A stretch of 64,000 nt of DNA from Desulfacinum infernum DSM 9756 (lineage in GTDB: Bacteria; Desulfobacterota; Syntrophobacteria; Syntrophobacterales; DSM-9756): assembly GCF_900129305.1 (NCBI RefSeq), contig NZ_FQVB01000011.1, forward strand, positions 1 to 64,000, read 5' to 3'. The position numbers and the translations under genes were made by a program. Below the pieces are notes generated by a model that saw nothing but the letters and a program-made list of their open reading frames with translations, was not told the origin of the DNA and did not search any database. Numbering within the stretch: position 1 is the first letter of the stretch; each line of letters opens with the position of its first letter. Shown here in pieces: positions 1-8,253 of the stretch.

Positions 1-1
1 T

Positions 2-238
2 TACCATCTGCTGTGCGTCATCCAGAGGACGCTTCGCGAAAGCGGAATTCGTCACCACTGGGCCACCTTGCGAACGCATCTGAGTGGCCAGGTGCGGGTG
101 ACCACCAGCATGGTCAATGACAAAGGGCAGGCCATTCACATACGACACACCTCCGAGCCGGAACCGGTTCACGTGAAAATTTACAATGCTCTCGGGCTGC
201 CGGTACGACCATTAAGGAGGCTGACCACCATCGAATGA
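2..238 (+). pseudogene. C-terminal end of an IS1634/IS4-type transposase, cut by the window edge
   Basis: The first frame stays open from base 2 to a TGA at 236-238 and reads as 78 residues beginning YHLLCVIQRTLRESG. It continues with the RVTT, IHIRHTSEPEP and VHVKIYNALG pattern typical of the C-terminus of large IS4-superfamily (IS1634-like) transposases. This part follows the catalytic domain. The 5' end lies outside the window, so it cannot be told whether the element is complete upstream. No in-frame stop is seen in the visible part. A short imperfect inverted repeat (TGTAGTGT with ACACTCTACA) follows at about 245-274 and may mark the approach to the IS end, but no target duplication could be assigned. 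Family assignment rests on remembered motifs. Confidence 0.6.
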
Positions 239-374
239 AAAATTTGTAGTGTAGAATTTGAAAACACTCTACAACAAAATCAGTAACTTACACACAAAAG
301 TGACAAACTTGGGTTAAGAGGGCCAGCATTGGGGAGCACTTTTCGAAAACACGGAAATGCATAAATAAGTCATT

Positions 375-640
375 GCAGATGTCCCCACCATTCGCATCAC
401 CCCTTCCAACAACTCCCTCAAAGGGCTCAGCAGCCTGCAACGCAGGAAAGTCGGTGCGATCCAGCTGCCAATGATCCGGCTGGTGAGCCCCGAAGCATAG
501 GTCTCGGTGCTCCTCACCAACCTGCTGCAGCAAGCCAGGTTCCCCAAAGAAAAGAACATTGAGCTTTGTTTCCGTCGATGGTCAGTGGAAGACCGGTACG
601 GAAGCCAGAAGGGCGTGCTCGAGATCAAGACGCTTCTTGC
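375..640 (+). pseudogene. Degenerate IS4-family transposase fragment with in-frame TAG
   Basis: Reading frame 3 from 375 gives IRITPSNNSLKGL, then RMIRLVSPEA-like text, an in-frame TAG at 498-500, then VSVLLTNL, RFPKEKNIELCFRRWSVEDR and YGSQKGVLEIKT. The segment FRRWSVEDRYGSQK fits the IS4 YREK signature (Y, two residues, R, three, E, six, K) with correct R-E-K spacing, but the Tyr position is Cys. With the stop codon, and no homology recognisable beyond about 640, this is a dead remnant. It lies downstream of mnmE in convergent orientation. It is probably separate from the transposase end at 2-238, since both represent C-terminal parts. Rest of 239-790: only AT-rich flank and unassigned sequence. 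Confidence 0.5.
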
Positions 641-790
641 CGCAACCTCGATGACCATCACGTCAAAGGTCGAGGGGCCCAAGAACGCTGGATTTGACTT
701 GAAAGTCACCAAACGATCCCCCAACAAGCGGTGCTCAGAAAGGATGAAAAGGATTAGGTCAACGGCATGGCCGCCCCCCCGTGGAGGCCG

Positions 791-2197
791 CTACTTTCCG
801 ATGCAAAAGCGAGAAAAGATGCGATCCAGCAGGGCCTCATCGGCTTCCAGGCCCAAGAGGGCATCCAGCTCCTTGCGGGCGGCCCGCAGCTCCTCGCTCA
901 CCAGTTCCGGAGCGGACTCCGGATGGGGCAGGGCGCAGGCCCGCTCCAAGGCCTCCAGGGCCCGAGCCAGACAGTCCCGCTGGCGGCGGTTCACGGCGAA
1001 GGTGGATTCCGCCGAAAGCAGAATGTCCTTAAGAACCCGCCTTTCCAGCACCTGTTTCAACCGCTCGGCATCCTCCGCCCTGAGGGCGCACATTTCCAGG
1101 ATGTCGCCCTGCAGCCCGTAGCGGCTCCGGGCCGCCTCCACGCCGGTCGGGCCCGGGCGGTCCGTCTTGTTGAGAATCACCAGCATCCGTTTTCCCGCAA
1201 TCCTCCGGTGGATCCGGTCGTCGTCCTCGGTCAGAGGCCGGCTGTGATCCAGGATCCACAGGACCAGGTCCGCTTCGTCCACGCTGCGAAGCGTTCGCTC
1301 GATTCCCATGGATTCGATGGCGTCGGGCTTTTCGCGGATGCCCGCCGTGTCCAGCACCCGAACCTGGATCCCGGCCACCCAGAAGCTGTCTTCCACCACG
1401 TCCCGCGTGGTTCCTTCCATGGGGGTCACGATGGCCCGGTCTCGGCCCACCAGGGCGTTCAAAAGGGAAGACTTCCCCACGTTAGGTTTTCCCACCAGAA
1501 CCACCGAGAGGCCTTCCCGGAGCACCCGGCCCTCTTCGTAGCGGGAAACGATCCGCTCCAGCGCCGGGATCACCCGGGCGCGCACACGGTCCAAGAGCGC
1601 CTCCAATTCCGGCTCGCCCTCGTCGGAAAGATCGTCTGCAAAGTCGAGATGCGCCTCCACCTGAGCCTCCAGATCCATGAGGAGCTCCCGCCAGCGGTTC
1701 ACCTCCCGGCCGAAATCCCCCCGGAGGTGACGGGTAGCCTGACTCAGGGCCTTTTCGGATCTGGAATGGATGAGGTCTGCCACCGCCTCGGCTTGGGAAA
1801 GATCCATCCTCCCCGACAGGAAGGCCCTCTGGGTGAACTCCCCCGGTTCGGCCAGCCGCGCCCCTTGTCGCAAGACTATCTCCAGCATCCGGTTCAGAAC
1901 GGCATAGCCGCTGTGGCAGTTGATTTCCACCACGTCTTCCCCGGTGTAGCTGTGCGGGCCGGCCATGTAGCTCACCAGCACTTCGTCCACGGGATCACCC
2001 GTTTCCGGATCCCGGATCCAACCGTAGACGAGCCGGTGGGACTCAAACGCTGCGGGGCGTTCTCCGTTGGGTTTCACGAAAAGGGAGTGCAAAATGCGGA
2101 GGGCATCGGCCCCCGAAATCTTCAGGATCCCGATGCCCCCGATGCCGATGGGTGTGGCGATGGCACAGATTGTGTCCCGGCGGCAGGCAATGTCCAT
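791..2197 (-). CDS. mnmE: tRNA modification GTPase MnmE (TrmE)
   Basis: MnmE works with MnmG to build the carboxymethylaminomethyl modification on wobble uridine-34 of several tRNAs, using a potassium-dependent GTPase cycle. The 468-residue product has full family length. An N-terminal tetrahydrofolate-binding TrmE domain (residues 7-120, with CAIATPIGIGGIGI) is followed by a helical domain. The GTPase domain is inserted in it, with P-loop GKPNVGKS at 236-243, then the TTRD switch, DTAG, and NKTD near 340. The C-terminus is the family hallmark FCIGK, whose Cys is important for activity. The ATG start at 2197 keeps the conserved DTICAIATP start region. It is the last gene of the minus-strand rpmH-rnpA-yidD-yidC-jag-mnmE series. 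No defects seen. Confidence 0.97.
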   Translation of the reverse strand: MDIACRRDTICAIATPIGIGGIGILKISGADALRILHSLFVKPNGERPAAFESHRLVYGWIRDPETGDPVDEVLVSYMAGPHSYTGEDVVEINCHSGYAVLNRMLEIVLRQGARLAEPGEFTQRAFLSGRMDLSQAEAVADLIHSRSEKALSQATRHLRGDFGREVNRWRELLMDLEAQVEAHLDFADDLSDEGEPELEALLDRVRARVIPALERIVSRYEEGRVLREGLSVVLVGKPNVGKSSLLNALVGRDRAIVTPMEGTTRDVVEDSFWVAGIQVRVLDTAGIREKPDAIESMGIERTLRSVDEADLVLWILDHSRPLTEDDDRIHRRIAGKRMLVILNKTDRPGPTGVEAARSRYGLQGDILEMCALRAEDAERLKQVLERRVLKDILLSAESTFAVNRRQRDCLARALEALERACALPHPESAPELVSEELRAARKELDALLGLEADEALLDRIFSRFCIGK

Positions 2198-2222
2198 CGT
2201 GCCTCGATGCAGCCTCCTTGGG

Positions 2223-2903
2223 TCAGGCGCTGGTCTTGGCTTCGGCCACGGAGCTGGAATGGCCCTTGCTCTTCTTGACGGGGTAGATGACCACCCGACG
2301 CATGGTGCCTTCGCCTTTACTCTTGGTGCGAACGTCCTGATCCTCCTTGAGGGCCAGGTGGATGATGCGCCGATCCTGGGCGTTCATGGGGCCCGTGGTG
2401 AGCGGGCGTCTGGATTTCTTGACCTTTTCGCTCAATTGGAGGGCCAGCTCGGTCAGGCTTCCTTCCCTCTTGGAGCGGTAGTTTTCCGTGTCCACCACGA
2501 TGGGCACGTTCTTGCCCATCTCGCGGCTTACGATCTTGTTGACCAGGTACTGCAGCGCGTTGAGGGTCTTTCCCCGCTTGCCGATGAGGAGCCCGGAGCC
2601 GTTGCTGACAATGTTCAGGTACACGCATTCTTCGCGGACTTCCGCTTCCACGACGGTGGGCACATCCACGTATTTCAGGATCTCCGCCAAAACCTCCTTG
2701 GCCCGTTGGGATGCCGCATCCAGCGGGGTTTCCTTGGGCGTTGCGCGGATCCGGGCCTTCCGCGCCCCCACGATGCCGAAGATGCCCGAGGAGCCCTTGG
2801 AAAGGATCTCGATGTCCAGTTGTTCCTGAGGCAGATGGAAGGCGTCGCAGGCGTTCTGAATCGCCTCTTCCAATGATTTACCTTCGAATTCCTGCGTTGG
2901 CAT
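2223..2903 (-). CDS. jag: Jag/SpoIIIJ-associated RNA-binding protein (KH-R3H)
   Basis: Jag (KhpB) is a cytoplasmic RNA-binding protein encoded beside YidC in most bacteria and linked to cell division and envelope control in Gram-positives. The 226-residue product has the N-terminal Jag_N region (PTQEFEGKSLEEAI), a central KH domain with the GSGLLIGKRGKTL loop near residues 100-115, and a C-terminal R3H domain containing DRRIIHLALKED. The start at 2903 was preferred to an upstream ATG at 2933 because GGAGGA lies five to six bases before it and the protein then begins at the usual Jag_N motif. It follows yidC by about 67 bp and precedes mnmE by 25 bp. Its role in Gram-negatives is little studied. 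Confidence 0.93.
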   Translation of the reverse strand: MPTQEFEGKSLEEAIQNACDAFHLPQEQLDIEILSKGSSGIFGIVGARKARIRATPKETPLDAASQRAKEVLAEILKYVDVPTVVEAEVREECVYLNIVSNGSGLLIGKRGKTLNALQYLVNKIVSREMGKNVPIVVDTENYRSKREGSLTELALQLSEKVKKSRRPLTTGPMNAQDRRIIHLALKEDQDVRTKSKGEGTMRRVVIYPVKKSKGHSSSVAEAKTSA

Positions 2904-2970
2904 ACTCTCCTCCGTTTGTCTTGCGCAGCGCATGCGTCGTATTCGCCAGCCGAGAGCGGAGGGCGCCTGG

Positions 2971-4659
2971 TTAAGCGGTACGATTGATCCAGTACTGCTG
3001 CACGATGGACAAGACGTTGTTCACAAGCCAGTATAGCACGAGCCCCGACGGAAAGTTGATAAAGAAGACCGTGAAGATCACGGGCATCATGAGCATCATC
3101 TTTTCCTGGCGGGGATCTCCCGACGTGGGCGTCATCTTCTGCTGGATGAACATGGAGGCTCCCATGAGCAGGGTGAGCACGGGCAGACCGCCCAGATAGG
3201 GAATGTCGAAGCCCACGTTCAGCCGATCCGGGGCCGTGAGATCGTTGATCCAGAGCCAGAAGGGCTGGTGGCGCAGTTCGATGGCCCCGTAGAGCATGCG
3301 ATAAAGGGCGAAAAAGACCGGGATCTGGAGCACCATGGGCAGGCAGCCCCCCAAGGGGTTCACCTTGTAGGTGCGGTAGAGCATCATGAGCTCCTGGTTG
3401 AGCTTTTCCCGGTCGTCTTTGTACTTTTCCCGGATCTGGGCCATCTTGGGCTGGATCTTCTTCATGACCTGCATGGACTTGTAGCTCTTGTGGGTCAAGG
3501 GCCAGAAAAGGATCTTGATGATGACCGTCAGGATGATGATGGCGATACCGTAATTGTGGAAATAGTTGTAGAGCCATTTGAGAAAGACCAGGAGGGGCTT
3601 GGCCAGAAAGGTAAACCAGCCGAAATCGAGAGCCCGCTCCAGATTGTGATCGGCCAGCTTCAGGTGGTCCATTTCCTTGGGACCGAAGTAGTACTTGGCC
3701 GGGATGACGGCCTTGGCTTCCGGAGCCAGTTCGAAGGGATCCGTCAGGAGCACCATCTGCACCAGGCCCAGGTTCTCGTCCACCAGCCGGGGCACCAGTT
3801 GGTAGTGATCTTCCTTGAGGGGCACCGTGGCTTGGAGGAAGTAGTTGTTCTGATAGCCCATCCACTGCACCGGCGCCTTGAAGACGGGCGTCTCCTCGGC
3901 CAGGTTCTTCCGGTCGATGTTCTCGAGCTTGCCGTTCTGAAGCACGCTCACGTGCGCTTTGTTGTAGTCGTTTTCGTTGGCATCAAAGGGCAGGGCATAG
4001 GAGCTGATCCCCAGCTGGTCGGAAAGGGCCTCCGTTCCCAGGTTCTCCACGATGACGTCCACCTGGACGGTGTAGGTGTCCGCAGCGAAACGAAAGACCT
4101 TGGTCACCCTGGCCACGCCGGGTTCCTCGGCCGTAAAGGTGAGCACCGCTTCCTTCTCGCCTCCGTTGATTCGAACCTGCTCGGGAGCCGGGCTTTCGAA
4201 GTTTTTCGTGGCGAAAGACCATTGCGGGTGCTTCAGAAAATCCACGGCCAGCGGGTAGTAGCCGGCTCCCTGGGCCGGGATGAGATCCATGGGCGGGGAG
4301 TCAGGATCCACGGCCTGGCGATGCTTCTTGAGTTTGAAGCTTTCGAGGCGCGCTCCGGCGGACGCCACACGGGCCGTGTAAAGCGGCGTATCCACTTCCC
4401 AGATCTTGATCTCCACCGGCTGCGTATCGGCATGGGCCCGGGGGATGGCGTTCAAGTCGGCTCCGGCATTGTTCGCCCCGGCCACGAACGGGGAAGCCTC
4501 TCCTTGACCGGGAGGCTCTTCCGAAGGATTCGAGGCGGCCTCCTGCTGGGCCGCCTGTTCCACGGGAGCCTGCGGGGTGATCCGGGGAGCCACGAAGACC
4601 TCCCAGAGCAGAACGACTCCCAAAGACAGCACAAACGCAAGCAGAGCTCTTTTTTCCAT
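2971..4659 (-). CDS. yidC: Membrane protein insertase YidC
   Basis: YidC inserts and folds inner-membrane proteins, alone or with SecYEG. The 562-residue product has the Gram-negative layout. A first membrane helix (residues 5-20, LLAFVLSLGVVLLWEVF) leads to a large periplasmic beta-domain (about 50-340). Then come the conserved five-helix core starting around WFTFLAKPLLVFLKWLY, the cytoplasmic hairpin KSYKSMQVMKKIQPKMAQI, and later helices ending VLYWLVNNVLSIVQQYW. The ATG start at 4659 directly abuts the yidD stop at 4660, which implies co-transcription and probably coupled translation. The tail lacks the long basic extension found in some homologues. Nothing is missing from the core. Confidence 0.97.
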   Translation of the reverse strand: MEKRALLAFVLSLGVVLLWEVFVAPRITPQAPVEQAAQQEAASNPSEEPPGQGEASPFVAGANNAGADLNAIPRAHADTQPVEIKIWEVDTPLYTARVASAGARLESFKLKKHRQAVDPDSPPMDLIPAQGAGYYPLAVDFLKHPQWSFATKNFESPAPEQVRINGGEKEAVLTFTAEEPGVARVTKVFRFAADTYTVQVDVIVENLGTEALSDQLGISSYALPFDANENDYNKAHVSVLQNGKLENIDRKNLAEETPVFKAPVQWMGYQNNYFLQATVPLKEDHYQLVPRLVDENLGLVQMVLLTDPFELAPEAKAVIPAKYYFGPKEMDHLKLADHNLERALDFGWFTFLAKPLLVFLKWLYNYFHNYGIAIIILTVIIKILFWPLTHKSYKSMQVMKKIQPKMAQIREKYKDDREKLNQELMMLYRTYKVNPLGGCLPMVLQIPVFFALYRMLYGAIELRHQPFWLWINDLTAPDRLNVGFDIPYLGGLPVLTLLMGASMFIQQKMTPTSGDPRQEKMMLMMPVIFTVFFINFPSGLVLYWLVNNVLSIVQQYWINRTA

Positions 4660-4902
4660 TTAACAACACTCCATTGGATGATCCGGTCTTTCCGGTACGG
4701 GATCGTAGCCGCCCGGATGAAAAGGGTGGCACTTCAGCAACCGCTTGATTCCCATGAGCGTGCCGTGCCAGGGTCCGTATTTATCGATGGCTTGAAAGGT
4801 ATAGGCGGAGCAGGAGGGATAAAAGCGGCAGTTGGCTCCCAGGAAGGGAGAAACGGCGACCTGGTAGATGCGCACAAAGGCAAGCAATAGGCGTTTGATC
4901 AT
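4660..4902 (-). CDS. yidD: Membrane protein insertion efficiency factor YidD
   Basis: YidD is a small membrane-associated helper of YidC-dependent insertion. The 80-residue product carries the family motif [19 protein letters not shown] with three conserved cysteines, followed by [18 protein letters not shown]. The reading frame is open much further upstream, but the correct start is ATG 4902 (MIKRLLLAF), which overlaps the rnpA stop by four bases and gives the usual family length of 70-85 residues. An N-terminal amphipathic helix ([18 protein letters not shown]) is typical. It lies between rnpA and yidC, the standard order. Confidence 0.95.
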   Translation of the reverse strand: MIKRLLLAFVRIYQVAVSPFLGANCRFYPSCSAYTFQAIDKYGPWHGTLMGIKRLLKCHPFHPGGYDPVPERPDHPMECC

Positions 4903-5270
4903 GACCGTCGCTTGGGATCCACCCCAAGGCACCGGTTGAGCAACTCGGCCATTTCGGGCATTTTGAGCCGCTCGGCGCCGGGCCGGGCGATCACCACGAT
5001 ATCCTTTCCCGGTCCGGGGAGGCGGTGCTTGTGGAGTCGGAACCATTCACGAAGGCATCGCTTGATGCGATTGCGCTGCACCGCGTTCCAGAACCTTTTC
5101 TGGACAATGAGGCCCAACCGATGATGTTCCAACCCGTTGGGAGCCACATTGACCACGAAACTCTTACAGGGAAGGCGGCGGCCTTCCCCTTTGACGCGAA
5201 GGTATTCCGAACGTTTGCGGAGCCGTTCCTGTGGGCGGAAACGGTAATCTCCTCGCTTCTCGCCGGCCAT
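4899..5270 (-). CDS. rnpA: Ribonuclease P protein component
   Basis: This is the protein subunit of RNase P, which assists the catalytic RNA in removing the 5' leader of pre-tRNAs. The 123-residue product contains the basic RNR-type motif [16 protein letters not shown] and a C-terminal [13 protein letters not shown] stretch, both standard. The frame is open about 76 codons further upstream, overlapping rpmH. The ATG at 5270 ([11 protein letters not shown]) gives normal length and places the first conserved [14 protein letters not shown] segment near the N-terminus. It follows rpmH by 26 bp and overlaps yidD by four bases. Confidence 0.95.
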   Translation of the reverse strand: MAGEKRGDYRFRPQERLRKRSEYLRVKGEGRRLPCKSFVVNVAPNGLEHHRLGLIVQKRFWNAVQRNRIKRCLREWFRLHKHRLPGPGKDIVVIARPGAERLKMPEMAELLNRCLGVDPKRRS

Positions 5271-5296
5271 GGGAAGCCGCAACCCGGTTCCCGCGT

Positions 5297-5431
5297 TCAG
5301 ACGGCCAGCCGCTTGCGCCCTTTTGCCCGGCGCCGCTTGATGACCTGACGCCCTGCCTTGGTGGACATGCGGACGAGAAATCCGTGGGTTCGCTTCCTTT
5401 TGAGATTGCTGGGCTGATAGGTTCGCTTCAT
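5297..5431 (-). CDS. rpmH: 50S ribosomal protein L34
   Basis: A 44-residue, highly basic protein beginning [18 protein letters not shown] and ending KGRKRLAV, which is the textbook L34 sequence. It is a small component of the large ribosomal subunit that binds 23S rRNA. It is first in the minus-strand series rpmH-rnpA-yidD-yidC-jag-mnmE. A promoter-like sequence lies about 105 bp upstream. In many bacteria dnaA lies divergently next to rpmH; here that place is taken by gpmI on the same strand as rpmH. Confidence 0.97.
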   Translation of the reverse strand: MKRTYQPSNLKRKRTHGFLVRMSTKAGRQVIKRRRAKGRKRLAV

Positions 5432-5537
5432 TTTCTTCTCCCCTTCGATCGTCGATATGCTCAGGCCCCACGGCCTTCGTTGACCTGGCCAAATTCACTC
5501 CGGCGGAGCTCTTAAGGCCCCGAAAAGCGAATTTTTG

Positions 5538-5567
5538 CTTATAGTCAACGGGTCCTCATCTTGTCAA
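5538..5567 (-). promoter_or_regulatory. Sigma-70-type promoter for rpmH-rnpA-yidD-yidC
   Basis: On the minus strand there is a perfect TTGACA -35 box (5562-5567), an 18-base spacer and a TATAAG -10 box (5538-5543). The start point would be near 5531, about 100 bases before rpmH. Assigned by consensus match only. The rest of the 5432-5762 gap shows no further gene; it includes GC-rich inverted stretches but no clear gpmI terminator. Confidence 0.65.
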
Positions 5568-5762
5568 GGGCGGAAAAACCGGCGAGGGTGCGTTGGGGCC
5601 CCTTCACTCCATGAAGCGGCCCCCTGGGGAGGCGAAAGATTTTTCACCCCCACAGCAGGTGGAGAGCCTCACCAGGGCTTTAAAACACGGACAAGGCCAG
5701 TGGAAGTGGGGCTATCCTGGGGCCCCGCGCCCGCCATGGGGAAAGCGGATGAACCCGCCCCG

Positions 5763-7427
5763 TCATGCCTGTTCTTGGAAAAGAAGCAGCGGCGGGTCGT
5801 AGAAATCCGGCGGGGCCTCGCCCAGAATCTGCATGCAGGTGGCGGCGATGTTGGTGAGTCCCGGGGTCTTCACATCCGGGTCGAAGCGAACCTGCAGCTT
5901 CCCGGAAGGCTCATAGACGATGAACCAGACCGGGCTCAGGGTGTGCGAAGTCTTCGCCTTGGGCGTTCCGTCCGGGTGGCGCTTCACTTCCCCCGTCTTC
6001 TTGTCGATCTCGTACATCTCCTCGGCGTTTCCGTGGTCGGCCGTCACCAGCAGCATCCCGCCGGCTTCCCGGACCGCCTTCATGATCCGCCCCAGACACA
6101 GATCCACCGCCTCCACGGCGATGTGGGCCGCCTGGTAGATGCCCGTGTGGCCCACCATGTCTCCGTTGGCGAAGTTGAGCCGGATGAAGTCGAACCGCCC
6201 CCCCCGGATCTCCTCCACCACCCGGTCGGTGATCTCCGCCGCCTTCATCCAGGGACGTTCCTCGAAGGGCACCCGATCCGAGGGAATCTCCACATATTCT
6301 TCCAGCTTCTCGTCGAACTTTCCCGACCGGTTGCCGTTCCAGAAATAGGTGACGTGCCCGAACTTCTGGGTTTCGCTGATGGCCAGCTGCCGGACGCCCT
6401 TGGCGCACAGAAGTTCGCTCACGGTCTTTTCGATGTGCGGCGGTTCCACCAGGTAATTTTTGGGGATGTGGAGATCGCCGTCGTATTCCATCATGCCCGC
6501 ATAGGCCACCTTGGGATACGGGTCCCGGACGAACTTGTCGAAGTCCTCCTCTTCGAAGGCGCGGCTGATCTCGATGGCCCGGTCGCCCCGGAAGTTGAAG
6601 AAGATCACCGCGTCGCCGTCCCGGATGGGACCCACGGGCCCCTGCTCGTCGGCAATGACGAAGGGCGGCAGATCCTGGTCGATGACCCCCGGGATTTCCT
6701 TGCGATAGGCCTCAACGGCTTCCCGGGCGCTTCGAAAGGTGCGGCCCTTGCCCGCCACGTGGGTCTCCCAGCCGCGGGCCACCATGGACCAGTCGGCCTC
6801 GTAGCGGTCCATGGTGATGGACATGCGCCCACCACCGCTGGCGATCCGATAATCCACTCCCGCCCGGGCGTTCAGGTCTTGAAGGTACGCTTCAAAAGGG
6901 TCCACGTAGTCCAACGCCGACGTCTCCCCCACGTCCCGTCCGTCCAGGAGGATGTGGATCCGGCATCGGGGGATCTTTTCCACGAGAGCCGCCCGTTCCA
7001 GCATGGCTTTCAGATGGTCCAGGTGGCTGTGCACGTTCCCGTCGGAAAAGAGGCCGATAAAATGAAGCGTTCCGTTGTGTTCCCGGCAGAAGTCCACGAG
7101 CCGCCGCCACGTCTTTCCCTGGAAAAGGCGGCCGGTCTCGATGGCTTCGTTCACCAGCCGGGCTCCCTGGGCGTAGACGCGCCCGGCCCCCATGGCGTTG
7201 TGGCCCACCTCGGAATTGCCCATGTCCTTGTCCGAGGGCAGGCCCACCGCCGTGCCGTGGGCCCTAAGGAGCGTATGGGGACAGTGGGCCAGCAGCCAGT
7301 CCAGGTGGGGCGTGAGGGCATCCGCCACGGCGTTGCCCTCCTTCCTTTCCGAAAAGCCGATGCCGTCCATGATGACCAGCGTGAGCGGGCCCTTTAACCC
7401 GCCTTGGAGCAACCGTTGCCGTTCCAT
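5763..7427 (-). CDS. gpmI: 2,3-bisphosphoglycerate-independent phosphoglycerate mutase
   Basis: The enzyme interconverts 3- and 2-phosphoglycerate in glycolysis and gluconeogenesis using two metal ions and a phosphoserine intermediate. The 554-residue product has the alkaline-phosphatase-fold metal motif VIMDGIG near residue 19 and the active-site serine in DMGNSEVGHNAMGAGR near 70. The C-terminal metal-ligand motifs NFANGDMVGHTG and VTADHGNAEEM are also present. It is slightly longer than typical (510-550) because of additional loops. It stands just downstream of the crotonase-like gene (6 bp gap), so the two are probably co-transcribed. Full-length, no lesion. Confidence 0.95.
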   Translation of the reverse strand: MERQRLLQGGLKGPLTLVIMDGIGFSERKEGNAVADALTPHLDWLLAHCPHTLLRAHGTAVGLPSDKDMGNSEVGHNAMGAGRVYAQGARLVNEAIETGRLFQGKTWRRLVDFCREHNGTLHFIGLFSDGNVHSHLDHLKAMLERAALVEKIPRCRIHILLDGRDVGETSALDYVDPFEAYLQDLNARAGVDYRIASGGGRMSITMDRYEADWSMVARGWETHVAGKGRTFRSAREAVEAYRKEIPGVIDQDLPPFVIADEQGPVGPIRDGDAVIFFNFRGDRAIEISRAFEEEDFDKFVRDPYPKVAYAGMMEYDGDLHIPKNYLVEPPHIEKTVSELLCAKGVRQLAISETQKFGHVTYFWNGNRSGKFDEKLEEYVEIPSDRVPFEERPWMKAAEITDRVVEEIRGGRFDFIRLNFANGDMVGHTGIYQAAHIAVEAVDLCLGRIMKAVREAGGMLLVTADHGNAEEMYEIDKKTGEVKRHPDGTPKAKTSHTLSPVWFIVYEPSGKLQVRFDPDVKTPGLTNIAATCMQILGEAPPDFYDPPLLLFQEQA

Positions 7428-7433
7428 AGTCTT

Positions 7434-8213
7434 TCAGCGTTCCTTCCACACGGGTTTACGTTTTTCCCGGAAGGCCGTCACGCCCTCCTTGGCGTCCTCG
7501 GTGGTGCAGAGCCGGGCAAAGACCTCGTTCATGTACTCGAAGGCCTGGTGGTATTCCATGTCCGCTGCGGTATAGAAGCCGCTCTTGGCGATCTGCACCG
7601 CGATGGGACTCTTTTGGGCCAGGGTGGCGGCCCATTGTCGCGCGGCTTCGTCCAGCTCCCCATGGGGAACCACCCTGTTGAAGAGACCCTTGGCCAGCGC
7701 GTCTTCGGCCTTCAGCAGCTCGCCGAAAAGAAGCATTTCCAGGGCCACCTTGCGCCCCACACACTTGGAAACGGGGATCACGGGTCCCACGCAGTTGAGC
7801 CCCACGTTGATGGCAGTCAAACCGATGCGGGCCTTTTCGGACGCGATGGCCAGATCGCAGGCGGCCACAAGCCCCGCCCCGTTGGCCGCAGCGGTCCCCT
7901 GGACCTGGGCGATCACGGGCTTGTTGAGGCGGCTGATGGTGATGAGCGGCTCTTCCATGTGGGCGATCCACCGGCGCAGCTCCATGGGAGTCTTCCCCTC
8001 CAGCTCGGTGACGTCGATTCCCGCGCAGAAGTGCTTCCCCGCCCCCTTGAGAAGGATTACCCGCACCTTGGGATCCTGATCCAGAGCCTTCAGAGCGTCG
8101 TTCAATTCTTCCGCCAGTTGGGTGGTGAAGGTGTTGAGATGGTTGGGCCTGTTGAGGGTGATGGAGCCCACGAAGTCTTCACCGATTTCCACGAGAATGG
8201 TCTGGTACGACAT
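7434..8213 (-). CDS. Crotonase-fold protein, ECHDC3-like, lacking both catalytic glutamates
   Basis: A 259-residue member of the enoyl-CoA hydratase/isomerase superfamily. CoA-binding and oxyanion-hole segments are visible: HFCAGIDVTEL (about 62-72) and GTAAANGAGLVAACDLAIAS (about 104-123). However, aligned by eye to rat mitochondrial hydratase, the two catalytic Glu positions (in GGGCEL and PEILLG) are Gly and Ala here. The later text CVGRKVALEMLLFGELL and EGVTAFREKRKPVW matches the ECHDC3-type branch as remembered. Simple enoyl-CoA hydration is therefore doubtful; another acyl-CoA reaction or a binding role is possible. It sits between a Deg protease gene and gpmI, with no pathway neighbours. 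Confidence 0.85.
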   Translation of the reverse strand: MSYQTILVEIGEDFVGSITLNRPNHLNTFTTQLAEELNDALKALDQDPKVRVILLKGAGKHFCAGIDVTELEGKTPMELRRWIAHMEEPLITISRLNKPVIAQVQGTAAANGAGLVAACDLAIASEKARIGLTAINVGLNCVGPVIPVSKCVGRKVALEMLLFGELLKAEDALAKGLFNRVVPHGELDEAARQWAATLAQKSPIAVQIAKSGFYTAADMEYHQAFEYMNEVFARLCTTEDAKEGVTAFREKRKPVWKER

Positions 8214-8253
8214 GGATCCCTCCTCTTTTCAGATGGGGTTCGCTCCCGGCCTC

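Noticed and set aside
767-2278. Long plus-strand open frame of about 500 codons opposite mnmE
   Set aside because: It is the mirror of mnmE in GC-rich DNA, His/Pro/Val-rich, and matches no family. Similar mirrors lie opposite yidC, gpmI, gyrA, gyrB, both hdrA genes and groEL.
5530-5800. Long plus-strand frame starting near 5535 as a gene
   Set aside because: It runs antisense through gpmI and shows no family features; upstream part overlaps the rpmH promoter.
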